64,000 nucleotides of DNA from Agrobacterium rosae (GTDB lineage: Bacteria > Pseudomonadota > Alphaproteobacteria > Rhizobiales > Rhizobiaceae): the NCBI RefSeq assembly GCF_002915175.1, contig NZ_NXEJ01000005.1, forward strand, positions 62,001 through 126,000. Reading direction: 5' to 3'. Shown in pieces: positions 34,507-42,729 of this stretch (positions within the stretch are counted from its first letter, which is position 1; each line of letters opens with the position of its first letter). The notes under the pieces were generated by a model that saw nothing but the letters and a program-made list of their open reading frames with translations, made no database searches and was not told the DNA's origin. Both the position numbers and the translations under genes were made by a program.

Positions 34507-35538
34507 TTGTCCATTCCTTCAGCTGCCACAATAGAAGACGTTGCCCGAATTGCCGAGGTTTCGATCGCGACCGTCTCGCGAGCAATCCACAATCCCGAAA
34601 AGGTGGCGAATTCAACACGTCTGAAGGTTAATCAGGCCATTGCCGTTACCGGTTATACAACCAATGCCATGGCGCGCAGCCTTCGGCTTGGTCGCTCCAA
34701 CATGATTCTCGTCGTCGCACCTGATATTGGCGATCCCAATTTTTCCAATATTCTCGTTGGCCTCGAAAACGAGGCGCGCTCACATGGCTATGGCATATTG
34801 ATCGGCCATACACAGAATGACGCGCAGCGCGGGTTGGAATATCTGAAATTCCTCAATTCCAACCAGGCCGCCGGGCTGATCCTTTTCACCGGAATTTTGC
34901 CCTTCGGGCATCAGGCCATGACGGCGCGGTTACCGCCAAGTGTTGGCGTTTTTGAGCCGATTTATAACGGTGGCATTCCCTATGTGGGAGTGGACGACAC
35001 CGCGGGTGCGCGCAAAATCGTCGATATGTTGATTGCCGAAGGGCATCAACGCATCGCCTTCATCGGCGATTCCCGTGTTCGTCTCGCTTACAACAGACGT
35101 AGAAAAGGCTATGACGAAGGCATGCTCGCCGCTGGCCTCACACCTGCGCCTGCCATGATCATCGAAGGTGATGGAACGCTGGAAAGCGGTCGGTTGGCCA
35201 TCGAACAGCTGTTCATGCGTGATACGCTGCCAACGGCATTCATGTGCGTGAACGACCAGACGGCAATCGGTGTCATGATCGGGCTGACGGCACGCGGCTA
35301 TGACATCCCCAGGGATTTCTCAGTAACCGGGTTTGACGATATTCCGCAGGCGGTGTTCATGTCCCCTGCTTTGACGACCATTCGCCAACCGAGAACATCC
35401 ATCGGCAAACACGCGATGGCACTGCTTCTTGATCTTCTCGGAGGCCAGCAACCGGACCACCCCGAGATCTTGCTGACACCGGATCTTATCGTCCGCAATT
35501 CCGTTGGCGCGCCGAACAAAAGGTTCACCCACAAATAA
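34507..35538 (+). CDS. LacI-family transcriptional regulator
   Basis: A 343-residue repressor. The N-terminal HTH (about 6-27) reads 'ATIEDVARIAEVSIATVSRAI' with hinge 'GYTTNAMARSLRLGRSNMI'. The rest is a periplasmic-binding-type effector domain with 'HQRIAFIGDSRVRLAYNRRRKGYDEGM' and 'TAFMCVNDQTAIGVMIGL'. TTG 34507 is chosen because GAGG lies 6 bases upstream and it gives the normal N-terminus. No ATG exists near the domain start. It is divergent from the ribose-type ABC operon and should repress it from the two palindromes between them. The inducer is probably the transported sugar. Confidence 0.92.
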   Translation: MSIPSAATIEDVARIAEVSIATVSRAIHNPEKVANSTRLKVNQAIAVTGYTTNAMARSLRLGRSNMILVVAPDIGDPNFSNILVGLENEARSHGYGILIGHTQNDAQRGLEYLKFLNSNQAAGLILFTGILPFGHQAMTARLPPSVGVFEPIYNGGIPYVGVDDTAGARKIVDMLIAEGHQRIAFIGDSRVRLAYNRRRKGYDEGMLAAGLTPAPAMIIEGDGTLESGRLAIEQLFMRDTLPTAFMCVNDQTAIGVMIGLTARGYDIPRDFSVTGFDDIPQAVFMSPALTTIRQPRTSIGKHAMALLLDLLGGQQPDHPEILLTPDLIVRNSVGAPNKRFTHK

Positions 35539-35585
35539 CGGATGGTGGATGGCGGGTCATCTCGACCCTGACACCAGCCTTTATA

Positions 35586-35855
35586 TTAGTACGCGTCACG
35601 CCGCGCGGGTTCGTCCTGTTGGCAGGCAGCCCATAGCTCAGCCTGAACGGCACCTTGAAACGCCATGACTTCGTGCCGCATAGAAGAATCATCATAGCCA
35701 AGATTGGTGAGATGCTTGGCGAGCGCCCTGCACTCGTCGCGCCAGAAGCGGTTCGCTTCTTCGCCGTGAAGCTCCTCAAGCATCTGAACACACCGCTTTA
35801 TGTCTGCGACACGGTTTTTAGCGGGAAACGCAATTACTTCTGAACGCTCTGTCAC
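35586..35855 (-). CDS. Small DUF6074-like protein
   Basis: A protein of about 89 residues with an N-terminal 'EVIAFPAKNRVADIKRCVQML' and a helical body 'EANRFWRDECRALAKHLTNLGYDDSSMRHEVMAFQGAVQAEL'. The 'VIAFP...R...' start and length recall the rhizobial DUF6074 family, of unknown function. No signal or membrane segment. GTG 35855 follows AAGGTG. GTG 35861 is equally possible. It faces the LacI gene tail to tail. Confidence 0.65.
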   Translation of the reverse strand: MTERSEVIAFPAKNRVADIKRCVQMLEELHGEEANRFWRDECRALAKHLTNLGYDDSSMRHEVMAFQGAVQAELWAACQQDEPARRDAY

Positions 35856-36025
35856 ACGCACACCTTACTGCTTCGGGAATCAACCACCTATCTTTAGCGG
35901 GCGCATGGTTAACGAAGTCTACAGAAGCGGCAGAAAGCCGTTGGTTGTGCAGGAATCACCGTCAAATCCTTCGCCTTTACGTTGAACTGAAGCTTGGCGA
36001 AGAAGCGAGAGAGAACATCTCCTTA

Positions 36026-36040
36026 ACCTTACGATAAGGT
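36026..36040. promoter_or_regulatory. 15-bp palindrome upstream of exoX
   Basis: ACCTTA-CGA-TAAGGT is a perfect inverted repeat with a 3-base centre, 13 bp before a micro-ORF with a good SD. Candidate operator. No protein can be assigned. Confidence 0.4.
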
Positions 36041-36052
36041 CACAGGAGAGAA

Positions 36053-36103
36053 ATGCGGGCGGATGGATCAAATAACGAAAATTTGGGCAAATTTTACCAT
36101 TAA
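36053..36103 (+). CDS. Possible 16-residue leader peptide upstream of exoX
   Basis: ATG 36053 is preceded by AGGAG (36044-36048) and opens a frame of 16 residues (MRADGSNNENLGKFYH) ending in TAA at 36103. It is 145 bp upstream of exoX. Composition shows no run of one regulatory amino acid, so a classical attenuator is not indicated. Translation is supported only by the SD. Confidence 0.3.
   Translation: MRADGSNNENLGKFYH
36078..36095. promoter_or_regulatory. 18-bp AT-rich palindrome in the exoX leader
   Basis: AAAATTTG-GG-CAAATTTT is a perfect inverted repeat with 8-bp arms and a 2-base centre. It lies within the 16-codon frame, about 155 bp before exoX. Such a symmetric AT-rich site could bind a dimeric regulator. 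Which one is unknown. Confidence 0.45.
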
Positions 36104-36248
36104 AAATTACCGAAATTTCACGCTGACCGGTCTAAGGAAAGTATAACTGTGTTGAACCGGTATTCGTTTCGTAATATAAACCCAACAAAAGAAAGCCATA
36201 AAGATGCATTTCTCTACAGAGGGACAATGCTTAGCGGAGGAGAAAGAT

Positions 36249-36539
36249 ATGTACGCCCCGCGTGTTTTCATCAGCATGATGTGTGCCTTGCTGGTGTTCG
36301 CCATCGCGACATATTTTATCTATGGCTCTTTCTATACAAGCTTTATTCAAACGCTGATCTGTCTTGTCATTATACAAGTTGGATATTTTATAGGCGTGCT
36401 TGTTCTTGTTGCAAAAGAAAAACGTCAGATGCGCGCTACGCTTAGCTTCCAGAAAGACGTTGCTCCGACACCGGAGAAGTCGGTGACGGAAACCATTTCT
36501 GTTGTGTCGCCGCACAGCCCTAAGCTCAGCGACTTCTAG
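36249..36539 (+). CDS. exoX: Exopolysaccharide production repressor ExoX
   Basis: A 96-residue inner-membrane protein with two hydrophobic helices (about 6-24 and 29-50) and a short polar tail, matching in length and layout the ExoX/PsiA repressors of rhizobia. ExoX lowers succinoglycan output after transcription, and its ratio to the priming transferase ExoY matters. ATG 36249 is chosen for the strong GGAGGA 7 bases upstream. The earlier in-frame ATG at 36204 lacks one. In S. meliloti exoX lies between exoY and exoU. Here exoU follows but exoY is absent from the window. Confidence 0.85.
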   Translation: MYAPRVFISMMCALLVFAIATYFIYGSFYTSFIQTLICLVIIQVGYFIGVLVLVAKEKRQMRATLSFQKDVAPTPEKSVTETISVVSPHSPKLSDF

Positions 36540-36658
36540 TTTGCACTGCAATCGGGCTTCACCCGGATTTCTCGCAGGTGCGAAATAATCCTGTCACGTC
36601 CTTATCCCTGACATTTTCTGCGTCGAAACAATAGCGACGCAACAAGCAGGGATTTGTC

Positions 36659-37654
36659 ATGACTGGAGATTCGCAATCCATTTGCGTGATTATTGCCGCA
36701 AAAAACGCTTCTGATACGATCGCGACAGCTATCAAATCAGCGCTTGCTGAGCCTGAAGTTGCAGAAGTGGTCGTCATTGACGATGGATCAACGGACGCGA
36801 CAGCGACCATAGCGCAATCCTGCGACGATGAAACCGGGCGTCTGAAAGTGGAGCGGTTCGACGTCAATCGCGGCCCATCAGCCGCGCGCAATCACGCTAT
36901 TGCCATCTCGTCTGCCCCGCTCGTCAGTATTCTCGATGCCGACGATTTCTTTTTCGCAGGCCGCTTTGCCGCCATGCTGGAAGATGACGACTGGGATTTG
37001 GTAGCCGATAATATCGCGTTCATTCAGCAATCCGTAGCTGGCGCATCATCGATGGTGCCAGACCGGTTTGCACCGGAGACGCATTTCCTCAAACTGGCCG
37101 AATTCGTGGAAGGCAATATTTCCAAACGCGGTGTCGAGCGTGGTGAAACAGGCTTTCTGAAACCCGTCATCCGCCGGTCGTTTCTGCAGGCGCATGGCTT
37201 GCGCTATGACGAAGCATTGAGATTGGGCGAAGACTACGAGCTTTATGTGAGGGCACTGGCCTGCGGCGCGCGCTACAAGGTCATCCGCAATTGCGGTTAT
37301 GGTGCCATCGTGAGAGGCGACTCGCTCAGCGGTCGTCACCGGACGGAAGATTTGCGCCAACTCTACGAAGCCGACCGTAAAATTTTAGCGGATTACTCTC
37401 TGAAACCACATGAGAAGGCCGTTCTCCAAGAGCATGAGCGCCACATTCGCGAGAAATTCGAGCTCCGCGATTTTCTAGATGCTAAGGCAAAGGGCGGTCT
37501 TGGTGGGGCTTTATCGCATACCTTGAACCGCGTGGCGGCTACTCCGGCCATTGCGCAGGGTCTATGGCGCGATAAGACGGCGCGTTTTCGCAAAAAGCCG
37601 CAACAGGTCGCAGATATTCGCTATCTGCTGAGAGCAACGCCGCTCAACTCTTGA
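36659..37654 (+). CDS. exoU: Succinoglycan beta-1,6-glucosyltransferase ExoU
   Basis: A 331-residue cytoplasmic GT2 (GT-A) enzyme. It has 'VIIAAKNASDTIATAIKSAL', the 'VVVIDDGSTDAT' block, the DxD-containing 'SILDADDFFFAGR' (about 92-103), and the acceptor-side 'LRLGEDYELYVRALA'. In S. meliloti ExoU adds the sixth glucose (beta-1,6) to the succinoglycan octasaccharide repeat, using UDP-glucose. The assignment over ExoO or ExoW rests on its position between exoX and exoV and on length (ExoU is about 340 residues). ATG 36659 follows AGGGAT. A terminator overlaps its stop. Confidence 0.85.
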   Translation: MTGDSQSICVIIAAKNASDTIATAIKSALAEPEVAEVVVIDDGSTDATATIAQSCDDETGRLKVERFDVNRGPSAARNHAIAISSAPLVSILDADDFFFAGRFAAMLEDDDWDLVADNIAFIQQSVAGASSMVPDRFAPETHFLKLAEFVEGNISKRGVERGETGFLKPVIRRSFLQAHGLRYDEALRLGEDYELYVRALACGARYKVIRNCGYGAIVRGDSLSGRHRTEDLRQLYEADRKILADYSLKPHEKAVLQEHERHIREKFELRDFLDAKAKGGLGGALSHTLNRVAATPAIAQGLWRDKTARFRKKPQQVADIRYLLRATPLNS

Positions 37655-37667
37655 GCCGAGCGGCGTT
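37636..37667 (+). terminator. Terminator overlapping the end of exoU
   Basis: AACGCCGCTC (37636-37645) and GAGCGGCGTT (37658-37667) form a 10-bp stem around a 12-base loop that contains the exoU stop codon, followed by TGTTTG. It separates exoU from the convergent exoV. Confidence 0.7.
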
Positions 37668-37676
37668 TGTTTGTCG

Positions 37677-38627
37677 TTAGAAATAGTCTTTCTTGATCGT
37701 TTCCAGCACAGCCTGGAAACGCTCTTTGCGCTCTTCCAAACGACCATTGGGGCTCAGACGCGGCTCGGCACGGCTAGCCTGCCATAGAGCCAATGTCGAT
37801 GGTGCCGCCAGCACCTGCTTTGCCAGTTTTTTCAAGGAGAGTTGTTCCTGCTGCGGTCGAACCAGCAACTCACCGTCATGATGAGATGTCGTGTGTTCGA
37901 CAATTTCCGCTGGCGGTGGTGGTGGAAAGCTCATGCCCCAGAATTTGGAGCCCTTCTTGGCCGCTTCCGCACGGGTCGAAACCGGAATGTAACGCGGCTC
38001 GTACTTCACGCCGACGCTACCCGCCCAATCGCTCCACTTGAAGCTGTTGATGGAAGTAGACGTGCTGACTGCCACCCATGGCACCCGGAAGGCATCGGCA
38101 AGAATGGCACCATGCATCGATTCAGCGACGATAAACTCCGATTGCGCGATGTGCTTTATAACCGACTTCGCTTCACCGCGTGGATCGAGATAGGTTAGCC
38201 CAGCTGGCTCGCAGACGGTCTCCCACATGCCGAATTCAGCCGATTCCCAATGCGGAACGAAAGTCTTCTTATGCAGCTTCGGCAGATTTTTGAAGTCCGG
38301 CATGTCGGTGACCATGACGGCAGGGTCGATTATGCCCATCTCTGCAGGCAGGCCGAGCTTGCCAGCCGTCATCTCACCACGCACGCAGCGGATGTCCCAA
38401 AGCTCCTTGTTGGAAATATCCGGGACTGCTCCATAGCCATAGCCGCTGCCGATGATCAGCTTGCGCTGGGTGGGCGGAAAAAGAACATCGTTGAGAACGG
38501 TGCCGACACCGACCAGCAGGACATCAGGGTGAACGTCGCGCAGGCCCGGCAACAGAAAATCCCAAAGCCAAAGATTGAGGTCGTCGCCGAAATTACCGTG
38601 ATGCGATTCCCAGTGATATGGTTTCAT
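37677..38627 (-). CDS. exoV: Succinoglycan pyruvyl transferase ExoV
   Basis: A 316-residue protein of the polysaccharide pyruvyl transferase family. It has the typical N-terminal 'WESHHGNFGDDLNLWLWDFLLPGL', then 'IGSGYGYGAVPDISNKELWDIRCVRGEMTAGKLGLP' and 'SEFIVAESMHGAILADAFRVPWVAVS'. ExoV adds the ketal-linked pyruvate to the terminal glucose of the repeat, with phosphoenolpyruvate as donor. ATG 38627 has GGAG upstream. It is downstream of exoW in a two-gene minus-strand unit. Confidence 0.93.
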   Translation of the reverse strand: MKPYHWESHHGNFGDDLNLWLWDFLLPGLRDVHPDVLLVGVGTVLNDVLFPPTQRKLIIGSGYGYGAVPDISNKELWDIRCVRGEMTAGKLGLPAEMGIIDPAVMVTDMPDFKNLPKLHKKTFVPHWESAEFGMWETVCEPAGLTYLDPRGEAKSVIKHIAQSEFIVAESMHGAILADAFRVPWVAVSTSTSINSFKWSDWAGSVGVKYEPRYIPVSTRAEAAKKGSKFWGMSFPPPPPAEIVEHTTSHHDGELLVRPQQEQLSLKKLAKQVLAAPSTLALWQASRAEPRLSPNGRLEERKERFQAVLETIKKDYF

Positions 38628-38664
38628 GGACTACTCCTGAATAAAAAGACTGTTGGTCGCGGGC

Positions 38665-39630
38665 TCATTTCGGGCGGGCAAATTTGCCGGTTCCCAATTC
38701 GAGCGCTGCACGCAAAATAGCCGGGTCACGCATCATCCATTTGAACAACAGGCCAAGTTCCGGCGCTTTGCGTTGTTTCAACTTGCCGGCTTGGCTCCAT
38801 AGTGCCTGCTTGCGCGCCGTGTTTTTGTAGGATGCAATGGATGCTACGTCGGCGGGACGCTTGGCAAAGCGGCCCTGCAACGTATCCAGCGCCACCCAGG
38901 TATTGAACTGCTGGCGCAGAAACTCTGGCGACGTATTGTCGATGCTGTGGAAGATATTAACGCCCATGCCGCGCATGGCACCGGCATCGTCACACAAAAG
39001 ACTGCGCTTGGATGCCATGATGCAATCGCAAAAGAACAGAACGTCTTCTGCGGCCAACCGCAATATCGGGTCGAAACGGACTTTTTCAAACAACGGCCTG
39101 CCGATGACCATGCAAGACAGATGCAGGAAACTCCAGTTGCGCAGCATGACACTGGCCAGATCCGGCAGCTCGATAACCTTTGGTGATTCGGAGAGGCGAG
39201 TAGCACCCTCGTCATTCTCCAGTTCGGAAATTGCGAAGTGATAATAGAACTCGTCACTCGCCTGCATGGAGGCCCAATAGCACTCACCGCCAAACGTTTC
39301 GAGGCTGTAGGCCGCGTTCTTCAGGTGGTCTGGAATCCAGATATCGTCCGAATCGAGAAAGGCGACATAGGAGGTTTCCGCCGGGACATTATCGAGCCCC
39401 GTATTGCGCGCACCGCCCGGCCCGCCATTCTTCTGCTTGACGATTTTAATCCGGTTTTTCTGGTCTTCGCTCAGTTCGGCGATTTCATTTTCAATAGGAT
39501 AGGGCGATTCGTCGTCCACGATGACGAGATCGAAATCCTGAACGGTCTGCGCAAAAACCGATGTCAATGCACGGCCTAAAACGCCATGCTGTTTTTGATA
39601 ATAAGGAATAACGACTGTAAATTTCGCCAT
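38665..39630 (-). CDS. exoW: Succinoglycan beta-1,3-glucosyltransferase ExoW
   Basis: A 321-residue GT2 glycosyltransferase that starts 'MAKFTVVIPYYQKQHGVLGRALTSV', with 'FDLVIVDDESPYP' and DxD 'VAFLDSDDIWIPDHL'. It matches ExoW in length (about 319) and position next to exoV and exoT. ExoW adds the last glucose (beta-1,3) before pyruvylation. The start at ATG 39630 (GGGG about 7 bases upstream) excludes a long upstream in-frame stretch that overlaps exoT. Its divergent partner is exoT, 112 bp away. Confidence 0.9.
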   Translation of the reverse strand: MAKFTVVIPYYQKQHGVLGRALTSVFAQTVQDFDLVIVDDESPYPIENEIAELSEDQKNRIKIVKQKNGGPGGARNTGLDNVPAETSYVAFLDSDDIWIPDHLKNAAYSLETFGGECYWASMQASDEFYYHFAISELENDEGATRLSESPKVIELPDLASVMLRNWSFLHLSCMVIGRPLFEKVRFDPILRLAAEDVLFFCDCIMASKRSLLCDDAGAMRGMGVNIFHSIDNTSPEFLRQQFNTWVALDTLQGRFAKRPADVASIASYKNTARKQALWSQAGKLKQRKAPELGLLFKWMMRDPAILRAALELGTGKFARPK

Positions 39631-39742
39631 TGTTTCGCCCCTTGTGTTGATCAAGAAGTGTCGGGCCCGATAAAGAGCGGCCCCGATGAGTGGCAAATCT
39701 CCCGCCAGCCCCCACTGGCCTCCAGAATTATAGGATGCACGT

Positions 39743-41215
39743 ATGCCCCCTGCTCCGAGCGTCAAGACGATTACCACGAATGTCGGTTGGAGCGTATTGT
39801 CAAAAACAGGCACATTCGGGCTTAAGTTTGTCACGGTGCCAATTCTCGCCCGATTGCTGACACCTGAAGAATTCGGCGTCGTCGCCGTCGGGCTCACCGT
39901 CGTGCAGTTCCTGACGATGATTGCGGGCGCTGGCCTCACCTCTGCGCTGATCGTGGAAAAGGAAGAGGACATGGACACGATCCATACCGTCTTCTGGGCG
40001 AACCTTGCCATTTCCTGCACCATGGCGGCCATTCTCTATTTTGGCGCGGAATTTTTCGGAGAACTGCTGGGTGCCGTCGAAAGCGCCTACCTGCTGCGGA
40101 TCATGGCCTTTCTCATTCCCCTCCAATTGGCGGGAGATGTCGCCTACTCGCTGTTGGCACGACGGATGAATTTCAGCAAGGACGCCATCTGGAGTATGAC
40201 TTCGGAAAGCGCTGCCGCCATTGTGGCCGTCATACTTGCCTTTGCCGGTTACGGCGTCTGGGCTCTCATCATTCAGCTTTTTGCCGCAGCGCTGATCAGG
40301 CTGGTCGGTCTTTACGCGGTCTCGCATTACCGGCCACGGTTCGTGATGAAGCCCAGGCGGCTTGTCCCCCTGCTCGGCTTCAGCTCCGGCCTGATGGGAT
40401 CGGAAATCGCAAATTTCGTGACGTTCCAGTCGCCGATGGTCGTCATCGCTCGGCATTTAGGCCTTGCGGACGCGGGTGCCTATTCCGCTTCTAACCGTTT
40501 CGCCAGCATTCCCAACCAGGTTGTTCTATCTGCCGTCATGGGCGTTCTTTTCCCCGCTTTTAGCCGCATGATGGATGACAAGCAGCGCCGACGAGATGCC
40601 CTGATGTTCTCGACACAGGTGCTGACAGTGCTGCTGGCCCCGATGATGTTTGGTCTGTGGGCCATTGCAGAACCGGCGATGCTGGTGATCTTCGGTCCGA
40701 ATTGGGCCTATGCATGGCCGGTTCTTGGTCTTCTCGCTCTATCCAAGGCAATCCTGACGCCGTGTAGTACTTTCATCCCCTACCTGAAAGGCGCGGGCTA
40801 CGGCCGTGTCCTGTTCTGGTCGGCAACCATTCGCGCCGTCGTCACCACGCTTGCTGTGTGGATTGCCGCAACCTACGGCACCTTGATCGACGCTATGGTA
40901 TGGCTCTGCATCGTCAACGGCGTGACGCTGTTTGCTTATTCCTGGGCGGTGTTCAAGGCCAGCGAAATGCCACTGCTGAAAGGTCTCTATATTAGCAGCC
41001 GCCCGATGATCGCGTCTTTCGTCATGGCGCTTGCCGTGCGTTACATATTGCACGTGTTCGAGGCCAGCTTGCCTCATGCCTATATGCAGGTTTTGGTCGG
41101 CGCTATCGCCGGTGGCGCAATCTACGGCGTGCTGATCTTGCTGACGGAGCGGGAGTTGCTGAGAAAGATTTTCGGCATGGTAAAGAACCGCAAGGCCAAA
41201 CCTGCCGTAGCGTGA
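39743..41215 (+). CDS. exoT: Succinoglycan flippase ExoT (Wzx family)
   Basis: A 490-residue membrane protein of the MOP/polysaccharide transport family with about 12-14 helices. The N-terminal 'GWSVLSKTGTFGLKFVTVPILARLLTPEEFGVVAVGLTVVQF' is the characteristic Wzx/RfbX start. It moves the lipid-linked octasaccharide to the periplasm. Its length agrees with ExoT (494). ATG 39743 follows AGGA, at rather long spacing. It stands alone on the plus strand between the exoW-exoV pair and exoH. Confidence 0.92.
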   Translation: MPPAPSVKTITTNVGWSVLSKTGTFGLKFVTVPILARLLTPEEFGVVAVGLTVVQFLTMIAGAGLTSALIVEKEEDMDTIHTVFWANLAISCTMAAILYFGAEFFGELLGAVESAYLLRIMAFLIPLQLAGDVAYSLLARRMNFSKDAIWSMTSESAAAIVAVILAFAGYGVWALIIQLFAAALIRLVGLYAVSHYRPRFVMKPRRLVPLLGFSSGLMGSEIANFVTFQSPMVVIARHLGLADAGAYSASNRFASIPNQVVLSAVMGVLFPAFSRMMDDKQRRRDALMFSTQVLTVLLAPMMFGLWAIAEPAMLVIFGPNWAYAWPVLGLLALSKAILTPCSTFIPYLKGAGYGRVLFWSATIRAVVTTLAVWIAATYGTLIDAMVWLCIVNGVTLFAYSWAVFKASEMPLLKGLYISSRPMIASFVMALAVRYILHVFEASLPHAYMQVLVGAIAGGAIYGVLILLTERELLRKIFGMVKNRKAKPAVA

Positions 41216-41575
41216 GGCGCAAACCTTTTTCGCCACAATCCGCCCATTTTAGAAATCGCTCTTCACGATCCCGTTACGTGAGGTCTATTTTATTTTGTGC
41301 GTCGCAACATAATCCGGGCTTAGTTTGCAACGAGAAGCCGTCCGCGATTTCTCGTGTTTTCGGTTTGTTAGTTTATACAAAACAGACAGTTAACTGAATC
41401 CCGTTTTGGGGATCATGCACCTATCCAGAGATTCACCCCTTACAATTCGATATACGTTTTTCCCGCGTTGCCACATTTTACCCCAAAGTAAAAACCAGAC
41501 TCTATGGGTGGGCTTATGTTCGCTCTTAGTTGTAACGCGGTGAGGGGAGACACCGCCCAATAAAGGGGAACTGAT
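41216..41575. other. 360-bp upstream region of the exoH operon
   Basis: No gene is visible. It should hold the promoter of the eight-gene exoH-exoP operon. A 6-bp hairpin GCGGTG/CACCGC (41537-41556) ends 20 bases before the exoH start, exposing an AGGGGAGA loop. The exoH SD AAGGGG follows. I found no other repeat or RNA motif by eye. Confidence 0.45.
41537..41556 (+). other. Hairpin in the exoH 5' leader
   Basis: GCGGTG (41537-41542) and CACCGC (41551-41556) pair around the loop AGGGGAGA, which could compete with or mimic the nearby SD AAGGGG (about 41563-41568). A role in translation control is only inferred. Confidence 0.35.
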
Positions 41576-42724
41576 GTGACTTTTGATCAGAACCTATCTT
41601 CCCGCATCAATTTGATGCGTATCGTTTTAATTTCCGGCATTGTCTTCGTGCATGTGCCACACAATCCTGAAACCAGCCCATTCTTGGGACTCTACGGTTT
41701 CTTTGACTGGATACGGGTATTTCTCGGCGACGCCCTATTTCGCGTCGGCGTACCGTGTCTGAGTGCCATCTCCGGCTACCTTCTGTTTCGCCGTGGAATG
41801 AGCGCCTTCGATTACTCTGCAACGGTCAAATCAAAAGCAAAAACCGTTTTACTGCCGTTCTTCCTCTGGAATGGAGCGCTGTTGATCACCGTTCTCGCCA
41901 TGCAGCGTGTGGGCTTGGGCGATGGATATTTCCCGGATTTGTGGAATGCGACGCCGCGTGAAATGATCAGCCATGGTGCGGCCTTGGAAGAGTTTCCCGT
42001 CAACGTTCCCCTCTATTTCCTGCGCGATCTGTTCGTCTGCATCCTGCTGTCGCCAATTCTCGCGTTTCTGGTCCGACGGGCCCCCCTGCTGACGTTAGGT
42101 GCGCTTCTGGTTCTCACTGCGTGGCCGGATTTGACGCTGCTCATCGTCCAGAAAAAGTCCATCCTCTTCAGCTTTACGCTTGGCATCGCGCTTGCGCTTT
42201 ATAAGATCGATCTGAAAACGCTCGACCCATATGCAATCAAAATCACTGTTGCGCTTTTTGCTGCGACCGCGCTCTTGGCAACGGGCCTTTATTTCACCGG
42301 GCCGGAGTTCACATTCGAACTCAATCTGGTGCGAAACCTTCTGGCGGTCGTTGGCGCGGTGGGTCTGTGGGCATCTTCTTCCCTGCTGATCCAGAGCCGT
42401 ATCGGAAAACGTCTCGCAAATACGGGAAGTCTGAGCTTCTGGATTTTCTGTGCCCACTACCCGCTCCTCGTCATCATGTGGATGATCTGGAACAAAGGTG
42501 GCCCGGATTTCTACCCAGCTTTTTACGTCGGGGCCATCCTGCTTTCCTTTGTGATCTTGATCATCAGCAACGCGCAGGTTCGCGCCAAGCTACCGTCTCT
42601 ATACGGCATCTTGACTGGTAGCCGGGGCAAGAAGCCGAAGGCGGTTTCCCAAAACACACCATCCGTGAAGGCCGATCCTCTTCGGTCGTCTGTAGACACT
42701 CCCGTTCCACAACGACAAAGGTGA
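41576..42724 (+). CDS. exoH: Succinoglycan succinyltransferase ExoH
   Basis: A 382-residue integral membrane acyltransferase (acyl_transf_3 family) with about ten helices. It has 'RIVLISGIVFVHVPHN' (the family His near residue 22-26) and 'RVGVPCLSAISGYLLFRRG'. ExoH transfers succinyl groups from succinyl-CoA to the repeat unit. GTG 41576 is read with SD AAGGGG 8 bases upstream. The ATG 2 bases earlier is followed at once by TGA and cannot start the protein. It is the first gene of exoH-K-L-A-M-O-N-P. Confidence 0.9.
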   Translation: MTFDQNLSSRINLMRIVLISGIVFVHVPHNPETSPFLGLYGFFDWIRVFLGDALFRVGVPCLSAISGYLLFRRGMSAFDYSATVKSKAKTVLLPFFLWNGALLITVLAMQRVGLGDGYFPDLWNATPREMISHGAALEEFPVNVPLYFLRDLFVCILLSPILAFLVRRAPLLTLGALLVLTAWPDLTLLIVQKKSILFSFTLGIALALYKIDLKTLDPYAIKITVALFAATALLATGLYFTGPEFTFELNLVRNLLAVVGAVGLWASSSLLIQSRIGKRLANTGSLSFWIFCAHYPLLVIMWMIWNKGGPDFYPAFYVGAILLSFVILIISNAQVRAKLPSLYGILTGSRGKKPKAVSQNTPSVKADPLRSSVDTPVPQRQR

Positions 42725-42729
42725 ACCCC

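Larger units (their letters stand above)
35856..36248. other. Long exoX leader and upstream region
   Basis: This stretch of about 390 bp has no full gene. It holds the 5' region of the minus-strand small gene, then, toward exoX, a 15-bp palindrome (36026-36040), a 16-codon frame with a good SD (36053-36103) that contains an 18-bp AT-rich palindrome (36078-36095), and the exoX SD GGAGGA. The AT-rich part is a likely binding region for exo regulators such as MucR/Ros (inference). Confidence 0.5.

Noticed and set aside
36107..36304. 65-codon frame opposite the exoX leader
   Set aside because: No SD, and it runs antisense across the exoX start. Composition unconvincing.
39631..40032. N-terminal extension of exoW to 40032
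   Set aside because: It would overlap the divergent exoT. ATG 39630 has an SD and gives the family N-terminus.
41543..41550. CsrA/RsmA binding loop in the exoH leader
   Set aside because: The loop AGGGGAGA lacks a proper ANGGA core, so only the hairpin is reported.
41574..41579. ATG 41574 as exoH start
   Set aside because: It is followed directly by TGA. The in-frame start is GTG 41576.
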